NCBI RefSeq assembly: GCF_026168105.1
Contig: NZ_LBMW01000045.1
Location: 1 to 59,324 of the forward strand
Reading direction: 5' to 3'
Source: Streptomyces hygroscopicus
Lineage (GTDB): Bacteria; Actinomycetota; Actinomycetes; Streptomycetales; Streptomycetaceae
DNA: 59,324 nucleotides
Shown here in pieces: positions 39,311 through 47,465 of the stretch. The notes under the pieces are model-generated. The model was not told the DNA's origin. It worked only from the letters and a program-made list of their open reading frames with translations, and did no database searches. Made by a program: the position numbers and the translations under genes. The first letter of the stretch is position 1, and each line of letters starts with the position of its first letter.

Positions 39311-39970
39311 GTGCGCGGGCTGGGCAGGCTGGTGGCGGCACTGGTGGTGATGGTCGCGGCGCTGACGGGGGTGGCGGTGGCCACCGCCCCGGCGCGGGCC
39401 GTGAGCAGGGACATACCGGATCTGGCGCTCGTCGTGGCGGAACGCACGGTGACGCTCCGCTCGGGGGACCGGGAGTTCGCGCTGCTGTGGCAGCTGCTGG
39501 GGCCGACCGGTACGGGGACCGAGCGGGTACCGGAGGCATGGACTCAGGGCCGGTATCCGCCGGTGCGGGCCACCGTGGTGTGGGGGCTGACCGGGATCGG
39601 GGGGTGGCCGTACACGCGGCGAACGCCCCGGGGCGACGTGGCCATCGAGCGGCAGGACCAGGTGGTCGTGGCGGCGGACGGCACGGTGTGGGTTCGGTCG
39701 GATCCGGCACCGGATGTCGTCGACGGCGAGGTGCGGTGGCGTCGGGTGCCGCGCGCCGTTTTCGAGCAGCTGGACAAGGGCGGGGTGTTCGGGCCCGCGC
39801 CCGCCGCCGAGGACGGTTCCTCGGACGTCCTGCGCTGGGGGGCCGTGGGACTCGGGGCGGGAGTGGCCCTGGGGGTCGGCGGCACGCTTGCCGTACTGCG
39901 CCGCGCGGCGGCTCGGCGAGGGGCCGGGCCGCCGCGGCAGGAGCTCATCGATCTTGGAGAGCTCGGGTGA
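39311..39970 (+). CDS. Exported membrane-anchored hypothetical protein
   Basis: A 219-residue protein with a Sec signal (RGLGRLVAALVVMVAALTGVAVATAPARA), an outer domain of about 120 residues and one C-terminal TM helix (WGAVGLGAGVALGVGGTLAVL) followed by an Arg-rich cytoplasmic tail, so type I topology. The outer part is Trp- and Val-rich, with LALVVAERTVTLRSGDREFALLWQLLGP and WVRSDPAPDVVDGEVRWRRVP. No Cys is present. The GTG has GGAAGGGGGG upstream. The gene is divergent from trpS and convergent with glyA at a 31-base gap. I do not recognise a named family. Confidence 0.8.
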   Translation: MRGLGRLVAALVVMVAALTGVAVATAPARAVSRDIPDLALVVAERTVTLRSGDREFALLWQLLGPTGTGTERVPEAWTQGRYPPVRATVVWGLTGIGGWPYTRRTPRGDVAIERQDQVVVAADGTVWVRSDPAPDVVDGEVRWRRVPRAVFEQLDKGGVFGPAPAAEDGSSDVLRWGAVGLGAGVALGVGGTLAVLRRAAARRGAGPPRQELIDLGELG

Positions 39971-40001
39971 CCGATGTCGTCGGGCACCCGTGGTGATCAA
40001 G

Positions 40002-41450
40002 TCACCCGAGGTCGATCTCCGGGTACAGGGGGAAGCCCGATACGAGGTCCGAGGCGCGGTGGGCGATCTCGTCCGCGATCTTCCGGTCCAGGACGTGCTG
40101 CGCCTTGGACGCGGTGCCCTTGCCGGTCGTGCCGGGGACCGTGGTCGTCAGGACGCGGTCGATCAGGGCGGCGATCTCGTCCATCTCCGCCGTGCCCAGG
40201 CCACGGGTGGTGAGCGCGGGCGTGCCGATGCGGATGCCGGAGGTGTACCAGGCGCCGTTCGGGTCGGCCGGGATGGCGTTGCGGTTGGTGACGATGCCCG
40301 ACTCCAGCAGGGCCGCCTCCGCCTGGCGGCCGGTGAGGCCGTAGGAGGAGGCCACGTCGATCAGGTTCAGGTGGTTGTCGGTGCCGCCCGTGACGAGCGT
40401 GGCGCCGCGGCGCATCAGGCCCTCGGCGAGCGCGCGGGAGTTGTCGACGATCCGCTGGGCGTAGTCGCGGAAGGAGTCCTGCCGGGCCTCCGCCAGCGCC
40501 ACCGCCTTCGCGGCCATCACGTGCGGCAGCGGGCCGCCGAGCACCATCGGACAGCCGCGGTCGACCTGGTCCCTGAGGGAGTCGTCGCACAGGACCATGC
40601 CGCCGCGGGGGCCGCGCAGCGACTTGTGGGTGGTGGTCGTCACGATCTGGGCGTGCGGTACCGGGTCGAGGTCGCCGGTCAGGACCTTGCCCGCGACCAG
40701 GCCCGCGAAGTGGGCCATGTCGACCATGAGCGTCGCGCCGACCTCGTCGGCGATCTCGCGCATGATCCGGAAGTTCACCAGACGCGGGTAGGCCGAGTAG
40801 CCCGCCACGATGATCAGCGGCTGGAACTCGCGGGCGGAGGCGCGCAGGGCCTCGTAGTCGATGAGGCCGGTGGCCGGGTCGGTGCCGTAGGAGCGCTGGT
40901 CGAACATCTTGCCGGAGATGTTCGGGCGGAAGCCGTGGGTGAGGTGACCGCCCGCGTCCAGGGACATGCCGAGCATGCGCTGGTTGCCGAAGGCTCGGCG
41001 CAGCTCGGCCCAGTCCTCCTCGGAGAGGTCGTTGACCTGGCGGACGCCCGCCTTCTCCAGGGCGGGGGCCTCGACGCGCTGGGCGAGGACCGCCCAGAAG
41101 GCGACGAGGTTGGCGTCGATGCCGGAGTGCGGCTGGACGTAGGCGTGGCGGGCGCCGAAGAGCTCCTTGGCGTGCTCGGCGGCGAGCGACTCGACCGTGT
41201 CGACGTTGCGGCAGCCGGCGTAGAAGCGGCGGCCGATGGTGCCCTCGGCGTACTTGTCGCTGAACCAGTTGCCCATCGCAAGGAGCGTGGCCGGGGAGGC
41301 GTAGTTCTCGGAGGCGATCAGCTTGAGCATCTCGCGCTGATCGGCGACCTCCTGGCCGATGGCGTCGGCGACGCGCGGCTCGACGGCACGGATCACGTCG
41401 AGGGCGGCGCGGAAGGCGGTGGACTCGGTGGAGCGGGGCTGCTCTGGCAT
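40002..41450 (-). CDS. glyA: Serine hydroxymethyltransferase
   Basis: A PLP enzyme interconverting serine and glycine with tetrahydrofolate. The PLP lysine is in VTTTTHKSLRGPRGGMVLC; the substrate region ENYASPATLLAMGNWFSDKYAEG and VDMAHFAGLVA are as usual. At 482 residues it is about 60 longer than E. coli GlyA, with an extra segment around VRQVNDLSEEDWAELRRAFGNQRML, a feature of the long actinobacterial SHMT group. The ATG has GGAGG at 8 bases. No riboswitch was recognised in the 250 bases before it. It may supply one-carbon units for the serine, glycine and betaine metabolism encoded nearby, but it is transcribed alone. Confidence 0.95.
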   Translation of the reverse strand: MPEQPRSTESTAFRAALDVIRAVEPRVADAIGQEVADQREMLKLIASENYASPATLLAMGNWFSDKYAEGTIGRRFYAGCRNVDTVESLAAEHAKELFGARHAYVQPHSGIDANLVAFWAVLAQRVEAPALEKAGVRQVNDLSEEDWAELRRAFGNQRMLGMSLDAGGHLTHGFRPNISGKMFDQRSYGTDPATGLIDYEALRASAREFQPLIIVAGYSAYPRLVNFRIMREIADEVGATLMVDMAHFAGLVAGKVLTGDLDPVPHAQIVTTTTHKSLRGPRGGMVLCDDSLRDQVDRGCPMVLGGPLPHVMAAKAVALAEARQDSFRDYAQRIVDNSRALAEGLMRRGATLVTGGTDNHLNLIDVASSYGLTGRQAEAALLESGIVTNRNAIPADPNGAWYTSGIRIGTPALTTRGLGTAEMDEIAALIDRVLTTTVPGTTGKGTASKAQHVLDRKIADEIAHRASDLVSGFPLYPEIDLG

Positions 41451-41702
41451 GGTGGGGACCTCCGGACAGCGTGCGTTCGGCGTTCACGGTTGGCCCAGGC
41501 GCACGGCACACGATCGCTTGACTCCGGGCCGCTCCCCGATGGTCGGTCCCATCCCAGCGCGCCAGTCACGGCCCGTCGATCAGCCTACCGGGCGGCTCGG
41601 GCGGCCCGGCTCCGACGTCCACCATGCGAGCGAGGATAGGAACGACAGGAACGAGGCCAGGGAGGGCAACAGACGCCGGACCATGGCCGGAAGGGAGCCT
41701 CC

Positions 41703-42908
41703 GTGAGCACCACCGACAGCCTCGTCGCCGCGGCCGAGGCCCACAGCGCGCCCACGTACCGGCCCCTGCCGGTCGTCGTGGCCGCCGCGGACGGGGCGTG
41801 GATGACGGACGTGGAGGGGCGCCGCTACCTCGATCTGCTGGCTGGCTACTCGGCGCTGAACTTCGGCCACGGCAACCGGCGGCTGCTGGATGCCGCCAAA
41901 GCACAGCTGGAGCGGGTGACGCTGACCTCGCGCGCGTTCCACCACGACCGGTTCGCCGACTTCTGCGCGCAGCTGGCCGAGTTGTGCGGCATGGAGATGG
42001 TGCTGCCCATGAACACGGGCGCCGAGGCGGTGGAGACCGCGGTGAAGACCGCCCGCAAGTGGGGCTACCGGGTCAAGGGCGTGCCCGCCGGGATGGCCAA
42101 GATCGTGGTCGCGGGCAACAACTTCCACGGCCGTACGACGACGATCATCAGCTTCTCCACCGACACGGAGGCGCGCGCGGACTTCGGCCCGTACACGCCG
42201 GGCTTCGAGATCGTGCCGTACGGGGACCTGACCGCGATGCGCTCGGCGCTGACCGAGAACACGGTGGCGGTGCTGCTGGAGCCGATCCAGGGCGAGGCGG
42301 GGGTGGTGGTGCCGCCGGCCGGCTATCTGCCCGCGGTGCGAAAGCTGACCCGGGAGCGGAACGTGCTCTTCGTCGCCGACGAGATCCAGTCCGGGCTCGG
42401 CCGCACGGGACGCACCTTCGCGTGCGAGCACGAGGGCGTCGTACCGGACGTCTACGTCCTCGGGAAGGCGCTCGGCGGCGGGATCGTGCCGGTGTCGGCG
42501 GTGGTGTCGAGCGCCGAGGTGCTCGGGGTGTTCCGGCCGGGCGAGCACGGGTCGACCTTCGGCGGGAACCCACTGGCCTGCGCGGTGGCGCTCGAGGTCA
42601 TGGCCATGCTGCGGTCCGGCGAGTACCAGGCGCGAGCGGCCGAGCTCGGCGATCATCTGCACCGCGAGCTGGCCGCGCTGACCGGCACGGGCCGGGTGAC
42701 CCAGGTGCGCGGGCGCGGGCTGTGGGCGGGCGTGGACGTCCACCCCAGGTACGGGACGGGGCGGGAGATCTGCGAGAAGCTGATGGACCGTGGTGTTCTG
42801 GTGAAGGACACCCGCCGGTCCACCATCCGGATCGCCCCGCCGCTCGTCATCGCCAAGGAGGACCTGGACTGGGGGATCGCCCAGCTGCGCGGTGTCCTCG
42901 GCCCCTGA
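41703..42908 (+). CDS. rocD: Ornithine aminotransferase
   Basis: A 401-residue class III aminotransferase that moves the delta-amino group of ornithine to 2-oxoglutarate, giving glutamate semialdehyde. The fold signatures are DVEGRRYLDLLAGYSALNFGHGN, LPMNTGAEAVETAVKTARKWGY, NNFHGRTTTIISFS, and the PLP-lysine motif VYVLGKALGGGIVPVSAVV; GSTFGGNPLACAVALEV follows. The N-terminal match SAPTYRPLPVVVAAADGAW is specific for RocD. The GTG has GGGAG 5 bases upstream. It is divergent from glyA and convergent with the ATP-grasp gene at an 8-base gap. No other arginine-catabolic gene is adjacent. Confidence 0.94.
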   Translation: MSTTDSLVAAAEAHSAPTYRPLPVVVAAADGAWMTDVEGRRYLDLLAGYSALNFGHGNRRLLDAAKAQLERVTLTSRAFHHDRFADFCAQLAELCGMEMVLPMNTGAEAVETAVKTARKWGYRVKGVPAGMAKIVVAGNNFHGRTTTIISFSTDTEARADFGPYTPGFEIVPYGDLTAMRSALTENTVAVLLEPIQGEAGVVVPPAGYLPAVRKLTRERNVLFVADEIQSGLGRTGRTFACEHEGVVPDVYVLGKALGGGIVPVSAVVSSAEVLGVFRPGEHGSTFGGNPLACAVALEVMAMLRSGEYQARAAELGDHLHRELAALTGTGRVTQVRGRGLWAGVDVHPRYGTGREICEKLMDRGVLVKDTRRSTIRIAPPLVIAKEDLDWGIAQLRGVLGP

Positions 42909-42916
42909 CGGCGGGC

Positions 42917-44101
42917 TCAGAGGATCACATGCGGCAGGAAGCGGGCGTACTCGTCCGTGACCGGTCCGGACGACTCTCGGATGCCGAGCCCCGCAGCCTC
43001 GTCGGCGACCACCCAGGTGCCCAGGACGACGTGCTGGCCGTCGAAGGCCGGCAGGGGCGCCAACTCCTGGTAGCAGCAGGCCCCTTCACGCACGACCGGC
43101 CCGGTGCCCGGCTCGTGGAGCGTCACGCCCGCACCCTCGCGGCCGAGGAGCGGCTTGGCGGCGTAGCCCGTGGTGTGTGCCAGCTCCCGCGGCCCGTCGA
43201 GGTAGGCCGGGAGCAGGTTGGGGTGGCCCGGGTACAGCTCCCAGAGGATCGCGAGGAGCGCCTTGTTGCTGAGCAGCATCTTCCAGGCGGGCTCGATCCA
43301 CAGCGTGCTTCCCGTGCCGCCGCCGTTGTCGAGGGTGTCGAGGACATGGCCGGCGAAGCGGTCGGTGGTGAGCCACTCCCAGGGGTAGAGCTTGAAGCAG
43401 TTGCGGATGAAGCGCAGCCGGTTGTCGACGAAGCGCTCCGAGAGCGGATCCCAGCCGATCTCCTCCATGGCGAGCCAGTCGGTGTCGAGTCCGGCCTGCT
43501 CCGCGGTCTCCTTCAGATAGGCGACCGTCATCAGGTCCTCGCCCAGTTCGTCGGCGGAGGAGTGCGCGAAGTGGAGCGGGCTGCCGGGCGGCAGGAGGGC
43601 GGCCTGCTTCCGCCAGGCGGCGACCAGCCGCTCGTGGAGGGAGTTCCACTGATCGGCGCCCGGGAAGCGGTCCTCCATCCAGAACCACTGGGGTGAGGCG
43701 GCCTCGACCAGGGACGTGGGCGTGTCTGCGTTGTACTCCAGGAGCTTGGCCGGGCCCGTGCCGTCGTAGCGCAGGTCGAACCGCCCGTAGACGGACGGGA
43801 GTTCGGCGCGGCGGTGCCAGGCCTCGGTGACCGCCCGTATCACGCGCGGGTCGGTGATGCCGAGGTCGGCGAAGCGGTCACCGGTGACGATGTGTCCGGC
43901 CGCGGCCAGGCACATGGCGTGCAGTTCCTCGACGACCTCCTCCAGCGCCTCCACCTCGGGAAGCGTGAAGACGTAGTACGCGCTCTCGTCCCAGTAGGGG
44001 CGCAGGGAGTCGTCGGGATGACGGGTGAGCGGGTAGACGAGGCCCTGTGCCTCCACGAGCCGCTGCCAGTCGGGGCGGGGCTCGGTCCTTCGGCGTTCCA
44101 C
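42917..44101 (-). CDS. Glutathionylspermidine-synthase-family ATP-grasp protein (YgiC-like)
   Basis: A 394-residue protein matching the ATP-grasp ligase domain of glutathionylspermidine synthase (GSP_synth family) as found in E. coli YgiC/YjfC. Conserved stretches are RPYWDESAYYVFT, RFDLRYDGTGPAKLLEYNADTPTSLVEAASPQW and the C-terminal ATP-site region FKLYPWEWLTTD ... WIEPAWKMLLSNKALLAILWELYPGHPNLLPAY, then AAKPLLGREGAGV with the phosphate-loop Lys and Gly. The amidase domain is absent. Streptomyces lack glutathione, so it must ligate other substrates. The GTG follows the small lipoprotein gene by 6 bases, a ygiB-ygiC-like order. Confidence 0.87.
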   Translation of the reverse strand: MERRRTEPRPDWQRLVEAQGLVYPLTRHPDDSLRPYWDESAYYVFTLPEVEALEEVVEELHAMCLAAAGHIVTGDRFADLGITDPRVIRAVTEAWHRRAELPSVYGRFDLRYDGTGPAKLLEYNADTPTSLVEAASPQWFWMEDRFPGADQWNSLHERLVAAWRKQAALLPPGSPLHFAHSSADELGEDLMTVAYLKETAEQAGLDTDWLAMEEIGWDPLSERFVDNRLRFIRNCFKLYPWEWLTTDRFAGHVLDTLDNGGGTGSTLWIEPAWKMLLSNKALLAILWELYPGHPNLLPAYLDGPRELAHTTGYAAKPLLGREGAGVTLHEPGTGPVVREGACCYQELAPLPAFDGQHVVLGTWVVADEAAGLGIRESSGPVTDEYARFLPHVIL

Positions 44102-44107
44102 GGCCGC

Positions 44108-44464
44108 TCAGCCGCCCGAGCTGCCGTGGCCGCCGCCGAAGCCGCCGCGCTCGACCCCGCCGTGGCGGCCGCCGTGGCGGCCGCTCGACCCGCCCGAGCT
44201 CCTGCCGGGCCCGGTGAAGGAGCCGCCGCTGACGAAGCCGCTCTTCCTCCTGCCGCCGTAGTACCAGCCGCTGTGGACCGACGTCGTGCCGGACGTGCAG
44301 TTCTTGTCGGCGACGACCTTGTAGCCCAGGGCGGCGGTGTAGCTGTCGCGGTCGACGCAGCGCCTGTCCGGGTCCGAGGAGCAGGCGGTGAGGGCGGCGG
44401 CGAGGAGTCCCACTCCGCCCAGGACGACCGTGCCCGAGCGCAGTTGCCGTTGTGCGTCCGCCAT
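44108..44464 (-). CDS. Small Ser/Gly-rich lipoprotein (YgiB/DUF1190-like)
   Basis: A 118-residue exported lipoprotein. The signal ends at LLAAALTAC with Cys28. The mature part has two further cysteines, in RRCVDRDSYTA and DKNCTSGTT, then a HSGWYYGGRRKSGFVSGGSF segment and a tail of Ser, Gly, His and Arg (SSGRHGGRHGG). This resembles the C-terminus of YgiB/DUF1190 proteins, and like ygiB it sits directly before a YgiC-like ATP-grasp gene. GGGGGAA precedes the ATG. Family assignment is by pattern and neighbour, so moderate. Confidence 0.7.
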   Translation of the reverse strand: MADAQRQLRSGTVVLGGVGLLAAALTACSSDPDRRCVDRDSYTAALGYKVVADKNCTSGTTSVHSGWYYGGRRKSGFVSGGSFTGPGRSSGGSSGRHGGRHGGVERGGFGGGHGSSGG

Positions 44465-44596
44465 CTTCGTGTTCCCCCGTCGAGTAGGACGTCGTTTGGG
44501 TGAGAATTCGTTGAACCGTTGGTGAGACTGTGCGGCGATCAGACTAGAGACCGTCGTTCCGCCCTTCCCGCCTGCCCCCGGGTTTCCGCCCTCCCC

Positions 44597-44602
44597 TACA
44601 GT
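44597..44602 (+). promoter_or_regulatory. Leaderless-type -10 element before the DMT-like membrane gene
   Basis: TACAGT lies 6 bases before the GTG start at 44609, with no ribosome site between. Confidence 0.45.
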
Positions 44603-44608
44603 CACTGC

Positions 44609-45442
44609 GTGTTCTTTGGAATGGTGTGCGCGCTCGGGGCAGCGGTCTGTTTCGGTACGGCGACGGTGCTGCAGGCGGTCGCGGCCCGCGCCGCGGGCAC
44701 GGGCGAGGGAGGGGACGCCGCGCTGCTGCTGCGGGCGGTCCGCCAGTGGCGTTATCTCGCGGGGCTCGCGCTGGACGGGCTCGGGTTCCTGCTGCAGATC
44801 GCGGCGCTGCGGTCCATTCCGATCTACGCGGTGGGAGCCGCGCTCGCGTCCAGCCTGGCGGTGACGGCGGTGGTGGCGGCCCGGCTGCTGCGGGTGCGGC
44901 TGAGCGGGAGCGAATGGGCCGCGGTGGCGGTGGTGTGCGCGGGGCTGGCGATGCTGGGGCTGGCGTCCGGAGCGGAGGGGAGCCGGGGCGGGTCCACGAC
45001 GCTGAAGTACGTGATGCTGGCGACGGCGGTCGCCGTGCTGCTGCTCGGGCTCGTCGCGGGACGGCTGCCGGAGCGCGGGCGGGCCCTGATGCTGGGGCTG
45101 GGCGCCGGGTTCGGGTTCGGGGTGGTCGAGGTGGCGGTCCGGCTGATCGACGGGCTCTCGCCGTCGGTGCTGCTCACCAATCCGGCGACGTACGCGCTGG
45201 TGCTGGGCGGAGGTGCCGCGTTTCTGTTGCTGACGACCGCTCTGCAACGCGGATCGGTGACGACGGCGACGGCCGGGCTGGTGATCGGGGAGACGATCGG
45301 GCCCGCCCTGGTGGGGGTGGTCTGGCTCGGCGACCGCACGCGGGAGGGGCTGGCCTGGCTGGCGGTGCTGGGCTTCCTGGTCGCGGTGGCGGGGGCGCTG
45401 GCGCTGGCACGGTTCGGGGAGGCTCCGGCGGCGGAGGGGTGA
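44609..45442 (+). CDS. EamA/DMT-superfamily-like integral membrane protein
   Basis: A 277-residue protein with nine or ten TM helices and almost no polar loops, in two similar halves as in drug/metabolite transporters: GMVCALGAAVCFGTATVLQAVAAR, FLLQIAALRSIPIYAVGAALASSLAVTAVVAARLL in the first and LLTTALQRGSVTTATAGLVIGETIGPALVGVVWLGDR in the second. The last matches the EamA end-of-bundle pattern. GTG 44609 is preceded by a TACAGT box 6 bases away (leaderless); longer frames have no support. It is divergent from the YgiB-like lipoprotein gene. The transported compound is unknown. Confidence 0.82.
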   Translation: MFFGMVCALGAAVCFGTATVLQAVAARAAGTGEGGDAALLLRAVRQWRYLAGLALDGLGFLLQIAALRSIPIYAVGAALASSLAVTAVVAARLLRVRLSGSEWAAVAVVCAGLAMLGLASGAEGSRGGSTTLKYVMLATAVAVLLLGLVAGRLPERGRALMLGLGAGFGFGVVEVAVRLIDGLSPSVLLTNPATYALVLGGGAAFLLLTTALQRGSVTTATAGLVIGETIGPALVGVVWLGDRTREGLAWLAVLGFLVAVAGALALARFGEAPAAEG

Positions 45443-45457
45443 GCGGCCGCCCATCCG

Positions 45458-45763
45458 TCAGGGCAGCGCCCTGATCAAGGCCTCCAGAGCACCCGACCAC
45501 GCATGGTCCGGCGGGGTGCCGTACCCCACGACCAGGGCGTCCAGCGGCTCCGTGACGGCGTCCGGGTGGCGGTAGCGGGACAGACCGTGGACGGCCAGGC
45601 CCTGCCAGGCGGCCGCCTGCACCACCGACTCTTCGGTACCGGGCCGCAGACGCAGCACCGCGTGCAGGCCGGCCGCGGTACCCGTGGCGCGGACGTCGGG
45701 GGCGCGGGCCGCGAGGGCCCGGACCAGTCGTCGCACCGCCGCCGGTAGCGCAGCCGGGTCGCG
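45458..45763 (-). pseudogene. Remnant of a MocR/PdxR-type (GntR-aminotransferase) regulator, C-terminal 101 codons
   Basis: The last 101 codons read like the end of a MocR regulator: LPAAVRRLVRALAARAPDV, GTAAGLHAVLRLRPGTEESVVQAAAWQGLAVHGLSRYRH and LDALVVGYGTPPDHAWSGALEALIRAL. The winged-helix domain and most of the PLP-binding aminotransferase domain, normally about 350 further residues, are missing. Upstream of codon 1 of the remnant the frame runs backwards through the neighbouring PEP-mutase-like sequence, which shows the rest has been deleted. It cannot act as a regulator. Confidence 0.8.
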
Positions 45764-45786
45764 CGTCGGGGGGTTACACGCCACGG

Positions 45787-46507
45787 GCAAAATCGACAAC
45801 TTCCGGGCCCTGCACCGCGGCCGTCTGCCGGGCGAACCGCTCGTCCTGCCCGGCCCCTGGGACGTGGCGAGCGCACGGGCGTGCGCGGACGCCGGGTTCC
45901 CGGCGCTCGCCACGCCCGGCGCCGGGATCGCCGCCTCGCTCGGGTACGCCGACGGGGCGACGCCCGTCGGCGAGATGTTCGCGGCGGTCACACGGATCGT
46001 CCGGTCCGTCGACGTGCCGGTGTCGGCGGACCTGGAGGACAGGTACGGGCTCGCGCCGAAGGAACTGGTGGAACGGCTGCTGGAGACCGGGGCCGTGGGC
46101 TGCAACCTCGAGGACTCGCACGGGGGTGTCCTCGAGGACCCGCACAGGCACGCCGACCGGCTCGCCGAGGTGCGGGCCGCGGCCGGCGACCGGCTCTTCC
46201 TCAACACGCGCGTCGACACGTTCGCGCACGGGGACGGGAACCCCGAACGGGCCATCGAGCGGGCCGCGTTGTACGTCGCCGCGGGCGCCGACTGCATCTA
46301 TCCCATCGGCGCCCGCGGCGACGTACTGCCGTTGCCGCCGGCCGGCATCCAGGGGTCCCTCAACGCGTTCGCCCGGCTCGACGGGTGGGGCCCTCCCCCG
46401 CCGAGCTCGGTGAACTCGGAGCCACCCGCGTCACGTTCGGGCCCTGGTTGCTGCGCCGGGCGACGGCGGCACTGGGTGAGATCGCCGCGCACCTGACGCA
46501 GGGGTGA
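45787..46507 (+). pseudogene. Isocitrate lyase/PEP mutase family gene, start lost and frameshifted
   Basis: The sequence encodes a carboxyvinyl-carboxyphosphonate phosphorylmutase-like TIM barrel: DNFRALHRGRLPGEPLVLPGPWDVASARACADAGFPALATPGAG, VSADLEDRYG with the metal-site Asp/Glu, and LFLNTRVDTFAHG. No start codon lies near the expected N-terminus; the family match begins just after the MocR remnant. Near 46381-46389 the frame shifts by one base: LNAFARLDG continues as PSPAELGELGATRVTFGPWLLRRATAALGEIA only in the next frame. One missing G in GACGGGTGGGGCCC explains this. The last codon abuts the convergent betaine-binding protein gene. Confidence 0.82.
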
Positions 46508-47464
46508 TCAGTGCAGCCACGCCTTCCACGTGGCGGTGTGGCTGTCCACCCACTTCTTCGCGGCCTGGTCCGGAGTCAGCTTCTGGTCGGCGATCATCAG
46601 GGAGACCTCGTTCTGGTCCTCCGTCGTCCACCGGAACTTCTTCAGGAAGGCCGCCGCCTTGCCGCCGCTCTTCGCGAAGTTCGCGTTGAGGTACTTCTGC
46701 AACGGCGTGTGCGGGTACGCGCAGGCGACCTTCGCCGCGTCCGCGTCGCAGCCCTCCTTGTACGGCGGCAGCTTCACCTCGGTCATCGGGACCTTCTTGA
46801 AGAGCCACTGCGGCACGTACCAGTAGGTGAGGAAGGGCTTCTTCTCCTTGGCGAACTGCCTCATCTGCGTGATCTGCGCCGCCTCGGAACCCGCGAACAC
46901 CACCTGGTAGTTCAGCTTCAGGTTGTTCACCAGCGCCTTGTCGTTGGTGACGTACGACGGCGAGCCGTCCATCAGCTGGCCCTTGCCGCCGCTCTCGGCG
47001 GTGCGGAACAGGCTCGCGTACTTGTCGAGGTTCCGCCAGTCCGTGATGTCCGGATGCTGCCGGGCGAGGTACGTCGGGACGAACCAGCCGATGTGACCGG
47101 TGACCCCGAGACCGCCCGCGCGGGCGATCGTCTTCTTGTCCTCCACATACCGCTTCTCCTGGTCGGGGTGGCCCCAGTCCTCCAGGATCGCGTCGACCCG
47201 ACCCTGGCTGAGCGCGTCCCAGGCGGGGATCTCGTCGACCTGGACGGTGTCGACGCGGTAGCCGAGCTCGTGCTGGAGGATGTACTGGGCGACGGCCACA
47301 TTCGACTGTGCGCCCACCCACGACTGCACCGAGAGGGTCACGGTCTTCGAGCCCCGTGCGTTCGCGAACGGCGAGGCCTGCTTGGTCATGTCCGCGGCTC
47401 CGCAGCCGGTCGTCAGACCCAGCACGGCCAGGGCGGTGATGATCTTCGTGCGCGTACGAGGCAT
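46508..47464 (-). CDS. Glycine betaine/choline ABC transporter substrate-binding lipoprotein
   Basis: A 318-residue OpuAC/ProX-type lipoprotein that captures quaternary amines. The signal ends at lipobox GLTTGC with Cys21. The mature protein shows VTLSVQSWVGAQSNVAVAQYILQHELGY, DAILEDWGHPDQEKRYVEDKK and PFLTYWYVPQWLFKKVPMTEVKLP, the Trp/Tyr-rich loops that form the cation-pi cage of this family. The C-terminus MIADQKLTPDQAAKKWVDSHTATWKAWL is typical. It follows the permease gene by one base (TGACATG) and is the last gene of the operon. The likely ligand is glycine betaine or choline, given the enzymes upstream. Confidence 0.92.
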   Translation of the reverse strand: MPRTRTKIITALAVLGLTTGCGAADMTKQASPFANARGSKTVTLSVQSWVGAQSNVAVAQYILQHELGYRVDTVQVDEIPAWDALSQGRVDAILEDWGHPDQEKRYVEDKKTIARAGGLGVTGHIGWFVPTYLARQHPDITDWRNLDKYASLFRTAESGGKGQLMDGSPSYVTNDKALVNNLKLNYQVVFAGSEAAQITQMRQFAKEKKPFLTYWYVPQWLFKKVPMTEVKLPPYKEGCDADAAKVACAYPHTPLQKYLNANFAKSGGKAAAFLKKFRWTTEDQNEVSLMIADQKLTPDQAAKKWVDSHTATWKAWLH

Positions 47465-47465
47465 G

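Noticed and set aside
41451..41702. Riboswitch (glycine or folate type) before glyA
   Set aside because: I found no conserved aptamer core or expression-platform hairpin; the 41451-41590 leader is unremarkable GC-rich sequence.
45774..45776. TTA leucine codon as a sign of bldA control of the PEP-mutase-like gene
   Set aside because: The codon lies upstream of the family homology, in the deletion junction, and the gene is broken.
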